Translations under genes and position numbers: made by a program
The notes under the pieces: generated by a model
Databases searched by the model: none
Told to the model about the DNA's origin: nothing
The model's input: the letters and a program-made list of their open reading frames with translations, nothing else
Shown: positions 43,742 through 55,689 of the stretch, piece by piece
Layout of the letters: each line of letters begins with the position of its first letter
Position numbering within the stretch: the first letter of the stretch is position 1
NCBI RefSeq assembly: GCF_014133895.1
Contig: NC_050730.1
Location: 496,001 to 560,000 of the forward strand
DNA from: Torulaspora globosa
Taxonomy: Eukaryota > Ascomycota > Saccharomycetes > Saccharomycetales > Saccharomycetaceae
Direction of reading: 5' to 3'
DNA: 64,000 nt

Positions 43742-46606
43742 TCAAGACAGCAAAGCCTTAGCGACATTAAATGCCTTCTCAGGAAAACCTGCAGTCCGAG
43801 CGACTTTAAGAGCATCAGATTTTTCACAGATGCCCGGGCGCAACTTGTAATCATAACAAAAGTCGGTCTCTGAGATGTCGATAACGCCGCTTTTGAAAAA
43901 GCATGCCTTCTCAGCAAGAGCCGAATTATCATAGGATGTCATTATTTCGCGAATTTCCGGGCCGAAGTGTGTAGCAAATAGAGCCCTGCAGCCATTCTCT
44001 TCGGCGAGGTGGTTCAAGGTGGCATAAGCGATGCTGACGCCTTCTTTTCCACTAGTTCCACGTCCAATTTCATCCAAGATTGCCAGGGATCTCTTCGTGG
44101 CACCTTGCAAAATGAAAGACGTCTCGATCATCTCGACCATGAAAGTGCTCATCTCATTGTATAGATCGTCTGCAGAGCCTACGCGGCTAAAAATCTTGTC
44201 AACCAAGCCAATATGAGCACTTGAACAAGGGACAAATGAGCCTATTTGAGCCAGAAGCACTATGATGGCATTCTGCCTTAGGAATGTGGACTTACCGCCC
44301 ATGTTAGGCCCTGTGATAACCCATAATTTACCTCCATCGAGTTTACAGTTATTCTCGGTGAACTTTTCCAGCGACCTATTCATGATGCCATCTTCAACCA
44401 TGATATGACGGCCGCCGATGATTTCAAGCTTATGACTGCGGTCGACTTTCGGACGGGTTAGATTCTTCTCCTGTGCCAGCACTGCGAAGGATGATAGAAC
44501 ATCCAGATGAGCTAAAACGTCAGAGATAGCTCGAATTTCATTACTCTTTTTTAGAAATGCGGTCTTAAACTTATTGATTATCCGTTCCTCCTCACTTTTT
44601 ATCCTGAGAACTGCTAATTCAAGCTGATAGCCTAATTCAGACCATCGCTTGTGCGACAACCATCGGGTTTGTGTTGATTGCTGCAAAATATGTAATGGGG
44701 ACTCTTGAAATTTCTCACCATCTTTAATGTAATCATTGATCCGCTTCAAATTGCCTGCTGTCCCGAGAACATGTAACGCATACTCGCCAGTCTGTTTTTG
44801 CTTCAAAGTGACGGATTTGGCGCCCAGCGTGTCAACTAACAATGTATGATAATCTTGCTGCAGGGTCTCCCTTGTATTGAGCAAAGTCTGATAATGTTCG
44901 TGATACCCCCGGAGTGTGTCACTGTAGGTTGGATTTACGACCCAAATCTCAGAACCAGACAAAATGCTTATATTTGATTCGGGATTTTCTTCAATCTCAC
45001 CAGCTTTATCACCTTGCTCTTCTTGTTGCTTTTGCGTTTCTGCAAGGTTTCTTTCATTCAAGTTTTCTATAACCTCGTTGGTCAATGCGTCCTGGAAAGC
45101 TATTCTCTCAGCGAGGGACGATACTATATTTCTGGTCTTTTTGCTTGATGATGTTACTTGTTCTTGCAGATAAGTGCGTAACTTGACGGCTGTCTGTATT
45201 GAGCGTGCAAGCTGCATGAGCTCCAGCGCTTCTCCTCGACCAAAGCTAAATTTCTGCAGTATGCGCGGTATATCGTGAACCGTCTTCAGCATTTCAATAA
45301 CGTTCTCTCTAACTTCGGAATTATTTCGAAGAAATTGAACCATACTCTGACGGTCTTGTATCTCTTTTAGATCAAGGGAGGGACCTGAAAGCCATTGAGT
45401 CAATAACCGAGTTCCAGCCGGCGAGACTGTACGGCGAATGGTGGATAGTAATGTACCTCTTTTCCTATTATCTCTAACAGTTCTGTGCAGTTCTAGGGCA
45501 GCGGCGGTTCGTGAATCTATCTGCATAATAGAACCGGTCAACTGCCTTTGAGGTATTTGAAAGTTCATAGGCAAATCGGGCATATGTTCACTGACATAAA
45601 TTAGGATGTTTCGCAGCGCAGCAATCTCCTTTTGACCAAAGTTTCCTAATTGAATCGTGAGTAGCTTCAGATCCTCCTCCCTCTCCGTGGCAGCAAAGAG
45701 GTTATAGAAGGAATCCATGGTTCGATGTCGTGTCGGAAGCTTCTGGTACTTTAGGAAGTACTTCTTAAGCTCTACAAGCTCCGGATACCAGGAACCGGAC
45801 TCAAGATTGTAAGAGAATAGCGAATCATCAAGCAAAATCTCTTTTGGCTGGATTCTCGTAATCGAGGAAACTAAGTCCTTCAGCAGAACCTGTTGGACAA
45901 ATATCTCACCGGTCGACACGTCACACCAACATAGGCCCGTTTTCAAGTTCGGATCGGCTATTCTGTCCACGCAATTCTCCGGAAATTCAATATTCAACAG
46001 GTACGTGTTCTCTTGAAGATTCTCAAAAGCTTCATCGATGAAGGTTCCTGGTGTCACTATCCTCGTAACTCTTCTGTAGAACTTGTTGACATCGTTATCT
46101 GCGGCAGACTCCCGTTTGAACTGTTCCGCAATGGTTACGCTGTATCCATGAGTATTGACCAGAATCTTCAAATGTCGGCTCAGTTGGTGCACAGGGAAGC
46201 CCGCAAAGGGCACTTTTCCACAGAAGTAGCTTTTCTCTGTTAACGATAAGTTCAGCTGAGGCCCGTACTGAGAAGCATGCTCGAAATATAGCTCATAGAA
46301 CGATCCCATCTGAGTGAGAACAACATGATCTTTATAATGGTCCATAAGGTCTCTCACATACTGTAGGGAAGGCGGAAGCGTTGCTTTGGGTTGCTCAATT
46401 CGCTTTCGGCCGGTCTTAGGTGATGAAAGTGGTGCCGAACTAGTATCGATAGTACTGTCTTCATCTTGCTTCGATAACTTATCACTCAGAACCACTGTCA
46501 GTTTTGATATTTCTGGCGCACCTGATTGCCCTACTAGACCATGATTGAATCTCAGAAACGGTATTAGAGATCCACAACGCCCTGAATGTCGTGCAAATAG
46601 TCGCAT
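43742..46606 (-). CDS. MSH1: Mitochondrial MutS homologue Msh1
   Basis: A 954-residue mitochondrial mismatch-repair ATPase from the ATG at 46606 ([20 protein letters not shown]), whose basic, acidic-free start is a likely presequence. S. cerevisiae Msh1 has 959. The MutS mismatch-recognition domain is near residues 75-190 and includes the Phe-x-Glu motif in [16 protein letters not shown]. The core and clamp domains follow. The C-terminal ATPase has Walker [10 protein letters not shown] near residue 765, Walker [13 protein letters not shown] and [10 protein letters not shown]. It keeps mitochondrial DNA stable. YHR120W in S. cerevisiae. Confidence 0.97.
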   Translation of the reverse strand: MRLFARHSGRCGSLIPFLRFNHGLVGQSGAPEISKLTVVLSDKLSKQDEDSTIDTSSAPLSSPKTGRKRIEQPKATLPPSLQYVRDLMDHYKDHVVLTQMGSFYELYFEHASQYGPQLNLSLTEKSYFCGKVPFAGFPVHQLSRHLKILVNTHGYSVTIAEQFKRESAADNDVNKFYRRVTRIVTPGTFIDEAFENLQENTYLLNIEFPENCVDRIADPNLKTGLCWCDVSTGEIFVQQVLLKDLVSSITRIQPKEILLDDSLFSYNLESGSWYPELVELKKYFLKYQKLPTRHRTMDSFYNLFAATEREEDLKLLTIQLGNFGQKEIAALRNILIYVSEHMPDLPMNFQIPQRQLTGSIMQIDSRTAAALELHRTVRDNRKRGTLLSTIRRTVSPAGTRLLTQWLSGPSLDLKEIQDRQSMVQFLRNNSEVRENVIEMLKTVHDIPRILQKFSFGRGEALELMQLARSIQTAVKLRTYLQEQVTSSSKKTRNIVSSLAERIAFQDALTNEVIENLNERNLAETQKQQEEQGDKAGEIEENPESNISILSGSEIWVVNPTYSDTLRGYHEHYQTLLNTRETLQQDYHTLLVDTLGAKSVTLKQKQTGEYALHVLGTAGNLKRINDYIKDGEKFQESPLHILQQSTQTRWLSHKRWSELGYQLELAVLRIKSEEERIINKFKTAFLKKSNEIRAISDVLAHLDVLSSFAVLAQEKNLTRPKVDRSHKLEIIGGRHIMVEDGIMNRSLEKFTENNCKLDGGKLWVITGPNMGGKSTFLRQNAIIVLLAQIGSFVPCSSAHIGLVDKIFSRVGSADDLYNEMSTFMVEMIETSFILQGATKRSLAILDEIGRGTSGKEGVSIAYATLNHLAEENGCRALFATHFGPEIREIMTSYDNSALAEKACFFKSGVIDISETDFCYDYKLRPGICEKSDALKVARTAGFPEKAFNVAKALLS

Positions 46607-46801
46607 CAAGTGACCTTGGTGTGCTCATCTTCTTGAAAACAGTTCTTGTTAATTAAAATCAGGTCGCTGTAAAAGTGATTGACATCGCGTCGAGTGACCG
46701 TCGCTTAGCAACCAATAGCTTTCAATTTATACTGCACAAAAGATCATTAAAGCTATCTACTCTTATGGAAAAAAATCTTATGGCATGCTTATCGTAGGTT
46801 G

Positions 46802-49800
46802 TTAATTCAAAAACCCTTTACATGAGGCCGCACCACACAGGCACGGCAGTCTCTCCTCATCATCTGTCTCTCGCTCAAACTTGTAATCATATGTCAGCTC
46901 TTCATTGGCCGCAATGTCCCGTAGGGCGTAGATGACGATCCTCTTCATCCCGCCGACTTTGATTATCTTCGCGGTACAGCTTGGATCGCAGCAGTGGTTG
47001 ATGAAACGAGCAATACCACCCTTTTTGGTGGCATCAATAACGGTATTCTCGTCCACTCTGAACAGGTAACTGGATCCTATGCCCTTCTTAATATATCTTC
47101 TCTCTCTCATCTCCGCCACAGGCTGTCTTATCCTTTCGCCAACATATTCAATGATCATTTCTTTGGCAGCGATAGGTTCCAGGGCGTACAAACCCCAATT
47201 ATGAATGGCGGAGCGAGCAAAAGTAACCGGCTTCTTGCGCTTGTTCAGTTGGTTCAATGATAGTAGCTCCGATTCTGTGCCTATGGCGGCTCTCTGAGCT
47301 TCAATGTCCTGCTGAAACCTTCTATTCGATGCTCTGTTATCTCTGGATGATGAAAGCTCTTGAGGTGTCGATTCACTAACTTCTGCGCTCTCTGATTCTT
47401 CTTTAATAACTTCAGGCGTTCCGTCCTGACTTTCATTGTGAACATTGACTGTGTTAAGGGGCTGGTGAATCTTCCGACGATGGGGAAGATAATATGACTT
47501 CAGAGTATCCGGTATTTTTCTGAACCCATCAGCCTTGAAAGATCCGCTCTTACTTCGTAGTTCTTCAATGAAAGAAACCTCGTTAAATCTCAGCTGCGCA
47601 TCCTCAACGAAGCTTTCGCTATCTTCAAGCAGATGAAGTTTCCAAACTTTATACTGCAGTTTGGGGTCGGATTGAGCCTCATTTGCCGCCTCAACACCGA
47701 CTACTTTCCGCAACAGCTTCAAATCTTCTTCATCTTTCACTGTTGCTTGCAGTGCCTTCAAGCTTAGATGTCCAGAGGCACTATCGTCGCTGTAGATGGG
47801 TTCAGGAATTTTGCTTGCCCGTGGTCTGTATAAGAGAGGAATTTTCATTAATTCATCAGCCTTAGCGGAGGACAGGGCAGTCCTCCCAATGGCATCAAGC
47901 TCCGGTGTAGTTGCCTCTGTATCTTCTTTGACATTAGCTCTAAAGGCTAAGTCTTTTTGATCCATATCAATGTCACTTGTACCTTCATAATCAGTAAAAT
48001 TCTCCTCCTCGTCTGTTCCGTATGAAGGCGATAAGGAGATAGCTGAAGGAGTCGGTTCCTTTGAAGTCGAGTCCTCGTTCAACAGATGAGCCATCGGTTT
48101 GACAAGCTTAGGACGCTTATGGTTCCTGGTCGCCAGCGAATCCAGTGAGTCCAAAGCTCCTCTCTTGAGCGAATTATATTTGCTCTTTTGTGCGTTGCTT
48201 CCATACAGGTTGAATACATCAAAATCGCTGTGCACTGAATGCTTTTTCTTAGCTTCCTCAGCCGCTTTCAAAGCAGCTTCTCTTCTTTCTCTTTCTTTAG
48301 TCTCTTTTTTGGCTAGTAAATCTGGGAAATTAGAAGGATTCAAAGTATCGAAAACTGTCGGTCCTATCACTCTTTTTCTCAAATCGACGTGCAATGCTCG
48401 TTCCAGGTCCTCTATGACGTAGTTTGTAGCTGCCTCGATAAGTGCTTCCCTCGAGGCATAAGTTCTCACTTTAGGGGCCTTAGGCACTGCTTGGATGGCA
48501 GTTTGGTTTCTATCGATCGTCACTTCTGCTCTGGCAGGTATCAGTCGTAGATTAATCTCAACTGGAATATTCTTTGTTCGTGATATCATTGTCATCCTCC
48601 CTGATTCCGTGTTCATGCATGCTTTTGCTAACTCCTCATCGTCAAATACAACGAAGATGCCGGCAGGATGATCAATGATACGGGTCCATCTGTACTTACG
48701 CAACATCATCTTAAACTCCTCCACTCGGAAGCCGTGATTCTTGGCAAAAAACTTTGAGATGCAGAGCACTGGACGGTTATTGATTTGTCTCGCTAGGTCG
48801 TAAGGAATCCTCTTGCGAGAAATTTGCTGATCTTTCACCTTTTCGACCTCTTTGGCGGGCTTTGACGCTTTCAACAGTTGCTCCTTTTGTCTTTTCAACT
48901 CATCATTAATCCTCTTTGCTTTTTGGATATTCTTGTTTACCAGATCAGAGATAATCTTCTCTAAGATGCTACCCTTGTTTAGCGCAACATGAAACTTGGA
49001 GCCTAAAATTACGCAACCCCTGCTATCGTGCTCTTTGACCGCCTTGTATGCTGCCTGCACGGCTTCATTGATCCTTCCCTCAGGATGGTTGTATCGCACC
49101 AAGTAAGCGTGAAGAGGTAATGCATTGTTGGGATCGTTGAAGGCTTCAAAATGGGAGATCTCACCAAATTTCCTAAAGTAGTTCTTTACTGAGATGTCAT
49201 TGATGATGCCTACTTCGGATGCCGGCGATATGACAATCTCGATCGGCGGAGGCGGGCCTACCGAATACTTATCGTACGGTATACGCGAAACAGCCAGCAT
49301 TTTGTTCCTCAGCTTCCGAAACGAAGTTCCGGAAATCGCTCTGGGCCTGGGATCCACGCTTTTCTGTTCGGGATGTCTGCCTTTCATGACTGATCGCAGC
49401 TGACCTCCGTAAGACTCCTGAGCAATCACATACCCGTTAGGAGGCAGTGTCGGGTCCTTCTTCCAGGAAGACATCTCATCCTGATGAATGAGCCGCCTCG
49501 CAATCGGATCAAAATAGTGGTACTTGGATTTATGAAACTCCGAATCATAACGGATTACGGGTTTTGGCCTCTCCTGAGCCGAGTCACGCTGTCCAATGCA
49601 GTCTGCTGATCTCCTGAGACCTGCACTATAAACATCTTGACTACTCATCCCCCTTGGAAGGGGGGATGAATCGTATGGATCATTCCGTGTGCTGCCAGAG
49701 CGATCGTTGAGGGTGTTCTCGCTCATATTGTCGTCATAAAGGTCATCGTAAAGCTCTGAACCGTTCCAGCGTCTGGACTCCGCACCATGCGGCCGACTTG

Positions 49801-49921
49801 GCGGCGATTGATGTCGCTGAACTGGCTTGCCGTACCCATTTTGTGCGCGTTGTTGTGTTCGATGCCAGCCTTGAGGACCAGTCGGGAAAGCTTGATATGG
49901 TCGCCGATAGTATCCAGACAT
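46802..49921 (-). CDS. SET1: COMPASS histone H3K4 methyltransferase Set1
   Basis: A 1039-residue catalytic subunit of COMPASS, mono-, di- and trimethylating histone H3 Lys4. Start at the ATG 49921 ([12 protein letters not shown]); S. cerevisiae Set1 has 1080. Two RRM-like domains lie near 225-315 and 380-440. The n-SET region is near 800-880, followed by the catalytic SET domain (about 900-1020) with [19 protein letters not shown] and [13 protein letters not shown]. The post-[13 protein letters not shown] at the C-terminus provides the zinc-binding cysteines. All key residues appear intact. It is divergent from ORC6. Confidence 0.97.
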   Translation of the reverse strand: MSGYYRRPYQAFPTGPQGWHRTQQRAQNGYGKPVQRHQSPPSRPHGAESRRWNGSELYDDLYDDNMSENTLNDRSGSTRNDPYDSSPLPRGMSSQDVYSAGLRRSADCIGQRDSAQERPKPVIRYDSEFHKSKYHYFDPIARRLIHQDEMSSWKKDPTLPPNGYVIAQESYGGQLRSVMKGRHPEQKSVDPRPRAISGTSFRKLRNKMLAVSRIPYDKYSVGPPPPIEIVISPASEVGIINDISVKNYFRKFGEISHFEAFNDPNNALPLHAYLVRYNHPEGRINEAVQAAYKAVKEHDSRGCVILGSKFHVALNKGSILEKIISDLVNKNIQKAKRINDELKRQKEQLLKASKPAKEVEKVKDQQISRKRIPYDLARQINNRPVLCISKFFAKNHGFRVEEFKMMLRKYRWTRIIDHPAGIFVVFDDEELAKACMNTESGRMTMISRTKNIPVEINLRLIPARAEVTIDRNQTAIQAVPKAPKVRTYASREALIEAATNYVIEDLERALHVDLRKRVIGPTVFDTLNPSNFPDLLAKKETKERERREAALKAAEEAKKKHSVHSDFDVFNLYGSNAQKSKYNSLKRGALDSLDSLATRNHKRPKLVKPMAHLLNEDSTSKEPTPSAISLSPSYGTDEEENFTDYEGTSDIDMDQKDLAFRANVKEDTEATTPELDAIGRTALSSAKADELMKIPLLYRPRASKIPEPIYSDDSASGHLSLKALQATVKDEEDLKLLRKVVGVEAANEAQSDPKLQYKVWKLHLLEDSESFVEDAQLRFNEVSFIEELRSKSGSFKADGFRKIPDTLKSYYLPHRRKIHQPLNTVNVHNESQDGTPEVIKEESESAEVSESTPQELSSSRDNRASNRRFQQDIEAQRAAIGTESELLSLNQLNKRKKPVTFARSAIHNWGLYALEPIAAKEMIIEYVGERIRQPVAEMRERRYIKKGIGSSYLFRVDENTVIDATKKGGIARFINHCCDPSCTAKIIKVGGMKRIVIYALRDIAANEELTYDYKFERETDDEERLPCLCGAASCKGFLN

Positions 49922-50492
49922 GAATATACACAAAGATACTGAAACCTTTGGGAATGAATTCACAGGATACTATACGAATACCTGCCCTATGCTTGTCCTC
50001 TCATCGTGTAATCCCATGACCACCAACGTATGGCGACCCATTTTCAATCGGTACTAAGGCGACGGACCACGTATTAAGCGAGAATCACAGCGATATTCAA
50101 ATGGTGAGAGTGGCTCTGAGACGAATTGGACGAGATAAGTCTATGCTCTGCTATCTTGTGCTTTGCTAATGGCTACTGATCCCATGGTGGATGTCCTCTC
50201 GGTCGGCCGGCGACTTCAGGCCTCATCTGGCTGATTCTTGGATCTTTAGTAGCTGCTGCGAAGCCGAAGAACGGCGTAACAACTTGCTAGTAGACGAAAG
50301 CGAACTAGGAACAGGCGATGAATGGATCAAACTCTTCTGTCCTCTGGAATCTCAAGAATGCTATGGTCCGCGTCTCTGGATACTGCTTAGAGTGCCGAAG
50401 ATTTACTGCGGATCGACATCTATTCAAAAGATGGACAACAAAGAACCATCGATAATCGATCTTGGAGCGAATCTGAAGTAGTGGGAGAGCCA
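49922..50492. other. Divergent promoter region of SET1 and ORC6
   Basis: This 571-base stretch contains a 96-codon open frame from an ATG at 50191 to a TAG at 50479-50481, ending 11 bases before the ORC6 ATG. Its product resembles nothing I know and S. cerevisiae has no gene here, so I do not call it a gene. No RNA gene or repeat is seen. Confidence 0.5.
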
Positions 50493-51755
50493 ATGTCGAA
50501 TACACAGATCCAAAAATGCATTAGGGATGTATTGGGTATCGATGATGAAGAGAAAAGTGACTGGAATCAGAGTCATATGAGGAAGTTGTTGTCAGCCACG
50601 TCGACGCTCTACAATGCATCTTTGAATAAGGTAATGTTGAAACAGGGGGAAGAGACGGCAAGGTGCCACCTGTGTGCCTACATTGCAGCCGAAAGGTTGG
50701 CAGAAAAGCATGTGAAGGATCTTCAATATTACATGGACAGAATTCCCTTGGAGCCGAAGAAGATTCGTAACTTACTGGAGCTCTTCCGGCAACAGATATT
50801 CCAATCGTCGCCAGTCAAGAATTTCAGCTGGACTCCCAGTCCTAAAAAGAGGAGGTCTCCTGTCAAGGATGGAGGCAGGTTTACCGCCAAGGATCCGAAC
50901 GAGTTACGGAAGCAATTGTTTGGGACGCCAACCAAACTGCCGCCAGACGTTGGCACACCCCGCAGCGCGATCGAAGTCACGGCTTCCAAAAGCAGCCCAA
51001 GTCCGTCTAGGGCCAGAAGAAAGCTTGCATTCGAGGAAGATACAGTAGACGACCAATTCGAATCTCCCACCAAGAAGAGACGCACTGCACCCCCATCTAG
51101 CAGCTTAATCAATGACCCAAGAACGCAGGTCGGAGATGACGAAGCGTTGGACTTGTCAAGCAATCAACCTAAAGGAAAGAAAGCAAGAGAGGCAAGGAGA
51201 CAGGAGAGTCCCAGTAAGAAAAGTACTGGCACAAGAACTCAGTCCAGAACGGACAACTGCCTGCTGCGAAAGAAGCACTCTAAGGTGGCTTCAGCTGAGG
51301 TGATCGATCTGTGTAATCAATTCGAGATTCCCAAAGACGTCGCCTACAGCATCCTCGATCACTACGTGGCCTACGCGTCTTTCTTAGTCTGCCCCTGGCA
51401 GTTGCTCTGCGGACTAGTGCTGAATGCTACCTTAGTCGTGTTCACTGAGAGAAGGAGGAAAGACCCAAGAGTAGACCATCTCATATTCGAAAAGATGGCA
51501 GGCCTCATGAAAACCTCCCGAATAGAGGACATCATCGAAACACTGGCTCTCGTCAAAGAGTTGCTCGAAGGTGAGAAATGGTTTAGAGATTTGCAAGTCA
51601 AACACAATTACTACGATGGTGCATGTTACGAAGAAGCCATATCGGCAAAGCTCGGCTCTATGTTACAGCCGAACAATATCCTTGTAAGCGACGAGCAATT
51701 GGCCAATTGGAGAAGGAAGGTCGAGCAGGAATTGTCTCTGAGAGACCTCGAGTGA
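50493..51755 (+). CDS. ORC6: Origin recognition complex subunit Orc6
   Basis: A 420-residue ORC subunit needed for MCM loading at replication origins; S. cerevisiae Orc6 has 435. Start is the ATG at 50493 (MSNTQIQKCIRDVLG). The N-terminal cyclin-box-like domain spans about 1-120 and the C-terminal one about 265-420 (VIDLCNQFEIPKDVAYSILD). The linker has many CDK sites ([ST]P followed by basic residues: SPVK, TPSPKKRR, SPVKDG, GTPTK, SPTKKRR, SPSKK), the known targets that block re-replication, plus RxL cyclin-docking candidates. Confidence 0.95.
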   Translation: MSNTQIQKCIRDVLGIDDEEKSDWNQSHMRKLLSATSTLYNASLNKVMLKQGEETARCHLCAYIAAERLAEKHVKDLQYYMDRIPLEPKKIRNLLELFRQQIFQSSPVKNFSWTPSPKKRRSPVKDGGRFTAKDPNELRKQLFGTPTKLPPDVGTPRSAIEVTASKSSPSPSRARRKLAFEEDTVDDQFESPTKKRRTAPPSSSLINDPRTQVGDDEALDLSSNQPKGKKAREARRQESPSKKSTGTRTQSRTDNCLLRKKHSKVASAEVIDLCNQFEIPKDVAYSILDHYVAYASFLVCPWQLLCGLVLNATLVVFTERRRKDPRVDHLIFEKMAGLMKTSRIEDIIETLALVKELLEGEKWFRDLQVKHNYYDGACYEEAISAKLGSMLQPNNILVSDEQLANWRRKVEQELSLRDLE

Positions 51756-51950
51756 GGCAGGAATCACAAGCTAATCTTCGATCTTCATCGTCTTCGCACG
51801 TATTATATGATCTGAAATTTTTCATCACCTGCATGGTAACGGATCCAAAGTGTATCTAAAGGCCAGTAACTACGATGTGGTGATTCGGAGAGATGAGTCT
51901 CTTGAAGCCGGCCTAAACGACCTTGGAATAGTGATTCATCTGCTGCGTAA

Positions 51951-54893
51951 ATGACGGCAGCAGAGATAAATAAGAGATCTTTCCTGGAACTTGAGGACTC
52001 TCAAGGAAACCTCGTACCAAGAAAACACATCTGCTTGACTGACGAGCAGGAGGAAGCTGTTGCTAATGAAATCCCCTTGGAACCAGCGGGACTTTTGGAT
52101 TCGGAGAACTACGCAAAGTGGCAAGATACGATTAGTAAAGTGGTCCAAGCCGTCGTATCCATTCATTTCTCACAAGTAGCGCCCTTTGATTGTGATCCGC
52201 CACTCGTGTCAGAAGCTACTGGCTTTGTAGTCGATTCCGAACTTGGTATTATTCTAACAAACAGACATGTGGTAGGCGCCGGCCCATTTGTGGGTTACGT
52301 TGTCTTTGATAATCATGAAGAATGCGACGTGATACCGATATACAGAGATCCTGTTCACGATTTTGGGTTTTTGAAGTTTGATCCTAGCAAGATCAAGTAC
52401 ATGAACATACATGCTTTGAAGCTAATGCCATCTTTAGCGAAAGTTGGTTCGGAAATCAGGGTAGTCGGTAACGATGCCGGAGAGAAGCTGAGTATTTTGG
52501 CTGGGTTCATCAGCAGAGTTGATAGAAATGCGCCTGATTACGGAGAACTCACTTATAATGACTTCAATACAGAATATATACAGGCAGCGGCTGCAGCATC
52601 GGGCGGTTCAAGCGGTTCGCCAGTGGTGAATATTGAAGGAGACGCTGTGGCTCTACAGGCTGGTGGTTCCACCGAAGCTTCGACAGACTTCTTCTTGCCG
52701 CTTGACAGAGTTCTAAGAGCTTTGAAAAACATTCAAAGTGGCAAACCTATTTCTCGAGGGACAATTCAAACTCAATTCTTGCTGAAGCCCTTTGATGAAT
52801 GTAAAAGATTGGGCCTGACGTCCGAACGGGAAGCAGAAGCTAGGAGGAACTTCCCTGGCAAGATCGGTCTGCTTGTGGCAGAGACTGTTCTAAGAGAAGG
52901 GCCCGCTGATGGCAAATTAAAAGAGGGTGATACTCTCATATCGATTAATGGGATACATATTTCATCTTTCATACAGGTCGATGATATTCTGGATGAACAT
53001 GTTGGTCAGACGATCGAAATTCTTGTACAACGCGGAGGCGTCGATCATCTGTGGAAATGCGAAGTTGGAGATCTGCATCAAATTACACCTTCTCGTTATG
53101 TGGAGGTTTGTGGAGCAACTTTCAACGAGTTGTCTTATCAAATGGCAAGATTCTATGCTTTGCCAGTGAAAGGTGTCTTTTTGAGTAGCGCATCCGGCTC
53201 TTTCAATTTCGATGCCAAGGAGAAGATCGGCTGGATAGTGGATTTTATTGACAACAAAGCAACTCCTGACTTGAACACATTCATTGAAGTTATGAAGACT
53301 ATTCCAGATCGTAAGCGTGTGACGGTAAAATATCATCATTTAACAGACCAACATTCACCTCACGTAGCATCGGTTTATGTGGACCGCCACTGGTGTAATG
53401 AGTTCCGCATTTATGAGAGAAACGATGAAACGGGTATTTGGGATTATAGAAACGTTGCAGATCCGATACCAGCAGAGGAAATAACCCCACAATCTGCAAA
53501 ATTTATAGACATCCCTGTGGAAAACTCTAACATTGCGAAACTTTCTCGCTCGTTATGCATGGTTTCCACGGTCTGTGCCATTCCTTTGGACTCGATGGCT
53601 GCCGAGACTCAAAAAACATCAGGCTTGATTTTGGATTCTGAGAGGGGCTATGTTATTGTCTCTCGGAGAGTTGTACCCCATGACTGTCTTGATGCATTTG
53701 TGACTATCGCAGACTCTGTTGTGATCCCTGCTAATGTTGTATTCCTTCATCCAACGCAGAATTATGCTATTTTGCAATATGACCCATCATTAATTCAGGC
53801 TGCAGTGATTACTCCGAAACTTTCAAATAAAAGATTGAAACGAGGTGATAAGGCACAGTTCGTTGGTATAACCCACAATAATAGGCTGGTGACTTCTGAA
53901 ACAAACGTCACTGATATCTCTTCAGTAAGCATTCCTAGCAATCTCATCCCTCGTTATCGGGCAACAAATTTGGAGGCTATCTCAATCGACTGCAACGTAA
54001 GCACCAAGTGTAACTCTGGTATACTTGCAGATAACGACGGTACCGTGAGGGCCTTATGGTTATCCTTCATGGGTGAAAGACAAGATAGCAAAGAGAAAAT
54101 ATATCTCATGGGGCTAGATATTAATGAATGTCTAGACGTAATTGAGATTTTAAAACAGGGAAAAACCCCTAAAGTCAGCATAGTGGATGCTGGGTTTGGT
54201 TCTATCTCTATCCTGCAGGCTAGAATCCGTGGCGTACCACAAGAATGGATTGAACGTATGGAAAATGAATCGGATAACAGACTTCAGTTCATTACAGTTA
54301 CCAGAGTTTCGTGTACTACTGAAGAAGTAAAACTTGAAACGGGCGATATTATTTTATCCGTCAATGGTAAATTAGTTATCAGTATGAGTGATTTGGACGG
54401 TGTCGTCACTGCGAGCGACGATGAGAGGAAACCTCAAACTATGAAGTTCAAAATTGTGCGAGAAGGACGAGTCCTCGATCTAGATATAAGCCTGAGCGAG
54501 GTTCAAGAAACCGATCAGGTTGCCATCTTTGCTGGTAGTATAATTCAGAAACCACATCATGCAGTTCGCCAAGCTATGGTCAACCTTCCAAGTGAGGTGT
54601 ATTGCATATTCAGAGGCGAATCTTCACCAGCGGTTCAGTATGGTATCTCGGCAACGAACTTCATCACGCATGTAAACGAGATGGAAACGCCCGATGTGGA
54701 TACTTTCCTGGCTGTGGTTAAAGCCATTCCAGATAACACTTACTGCAAGATGAGGCTCGTCACCTTCGACAACGTCCCGTTCGCCATTTCTTTAAAGACG
54801 AACTACCATTATTTCCCAACGGCAGAATTGAAGAAAGATACAAATACAAATAAATGGATTGAACGGGAATATAGCAAGAGTGAAGCGAAGTGA
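51951..54893 (+). CDS. NMA111: HtrA-type nuclear serine protease Nma111
   Basis: A 980-residue member of the yeast HtrA/Omi family, associated with lipid homeostasis and stress-related cell death; S. cerevisiae Nma111 has 997. It has the duplicated layout: an active protease domain (about 60-270), PDZ domains, then a second degenerate protease-like domain (about 535-740) and further PDZs. The catalytic triad of the first domain is His106 (TNRHVVGAG), Asp137 (VHDFGF) and Ser221 (SGGSSGSPVV). A basic NLS-like KRSFLE and PRKH lie near the N-terminus. The second domain lacks the GxSGx serine motif, as is usual. Confidence 0.96.
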   Translation: MTAAEINKRSFLELEDSQGNLVPRKHICLTDEQEEAVANEIPLEPAGLLDSENYAKWQDTISKVVQAVVSIHFSQVAPFDCDPPLVSEATGFVVDSELGIILTNRHVVGAGPFVGYVVFDNHEECDVIPIYRDPVHDFGFLKFDPSKIKYMNIHALKLMPSLAKVGSEIRVVGNDAGEKLSILAGFISRVDRNAPDYGELTYNDFNTEYIQAAAAASGGSSGSPVVNIEGDAVALQAGGSTEASTDFFLPLDRVLRALKNIQSGKPISRGTIQTQFLLKPFDECKRLGLTSEREAEARRNFPGKIGLLVAETVLREGPADGKLKEGDTLISINGIHISSFIQVDDILDEHVGQTIEILVQRGGVDHLWKCEVGDLHQITPSRYVEVCGATFNELSYQMARFYALPVKGVFLSSASGSFNFDAKEKIGWIVDFIDNKATPDLNTFIEVMKTIPDRKRVTVKYHHLTDQHSPHVASVYVDRHWCNEFRIYERNDETGIWDYRNVADPIPAEEITPQSAKFIDIPVENSNIAKLSRSLCMVSTVCAIPLDSMAAETQKTSGLILDSERGYVIVSRRVVPHDCLDAFVTIADSVVIPANVVFLHPTQNYAILQYDPSLIQAAVITPKLSNKRLKRGDKAQFVGITHNNRLVTSETNVTDISSVSIPSNLIPRYRATNLEAISIDCNVSTKCNSGILADNDGTVRALWLSFMGERQDSKEKIYLMGLDINECLDVIEILKQGKTPKVSIVDAGFGSISILQARIRGVPQEWIERMENESDNRLQFITVTRVSCTTEEVKLETGDIILSVNGKLVISMSDLDGVVTASDDERKPQTMKFKIVREGRVLDLDISLSEVQETDQVAIFAGSIIQKPHHAVRQAMVNLPSEVYCIFRGESSPAVQYGISATNFITHVNEMETPDVDTFLAVVKAIPDNTYCKMRLVTFDNVPFAISLKTNYHYFPTAELKKDTNTNKWIEREYSKSEAK

Positions 54894-55065
54894 ATTCGAA
54901 TGATTTATAACACTAATTGATAACTAGAGTACCTTTGCCACCGACTGGGTGCACTGATAAAAATCTGTGTGTTGATACAAATGATCTAAATACAAGTTTA
55001 ATATACATGTCACAAAATAATGAGATATCGATGCCAGAATTGCATTTCAGCATTTATTGTAGTGA

Positions 55066-55344
55066 TCAGTTTGGCATCAACCTTTTTAGATGCTTTATGT
55101 GCGTCTCGTGAGCAAGCGTCTTTCCACTCAGAGCTTTCAGAGATCTGCGGGACCATCCAGCATTTCCATGGCTTCTGCCGGCTTTGCCTCTTTTAAAACT
55201 GTCAGCAGTCTTTCTCCATCTCTTAGCTGCTCCCTTGTGTGTCTTCATTAGGTTTCTGGTCAGCATCAGCGATGCTCCCTGCCCGCCCATAAAGGTGCTC
55301 ACACAGTTTTTGAAGATTGGATTGATGAAAGAGCTAAAAAACAT
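55066..55344 (-). CDS. MRP35: Mitochondrial large-subunit ribosomal protein bL35m
   Basis: A 92-residue mitochondrial ribosomal protein of the bL35 family, matching S. cerevisiae YNL122C (115 residues). Start taken at the ATG 55344 (MFFSSFINPIFKNCVSTF), a plausible short presequence; the frame is open upstream without another ATG. The bL35 signature is LMKTHKGAAKRWRKTADSFK followed by RGKAGRSHGNAGWSRR and the conserved C-terminal HLKRLMP. It converges with NMA111 and lies upstream of TOM70/71 on the same strand in the order seen in S. cerevisiae. Confidence 0.9.
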   Translation of the reverse strand: MFFSSFINPIFKNCVSTFMGGQGASLMLTRNLMKTHKGAAKRWRKTADSFKRGKAGRSHGNAGWSRRSLKALSGKTLAHETHIKHLKRLMPN

Positions 55345-55689
55345 CGATAGACAAAATGATTCCCTTTGGAGCTCTACCGTTTTCGCTTGGATCTGGTTAA
55401 TGTGCTGTAGTGATGTTTTTTCTGCGAAGCGTGCTACTGAAAGCACTCAAGAAAAGCTTTAGGATACTTCAAGAACAAAGGCAGGGAATCGATGCTCAAG
55501 CTTCCAGCTTTCTATGTGAATCTTATAGACTCTTGGCCAGCTTATAGTGCTCATCTAGCTGTTACCATTGAGCGACGATGATACATTTTGATGCTTTTGA
55601 ACAACTAAAGTCAATATATACAGACATAGGATGTGAATGGTAAGAGTTGTCGATGAAAAAGTCCAGGTTCTATGCAACTAGACAGATGA

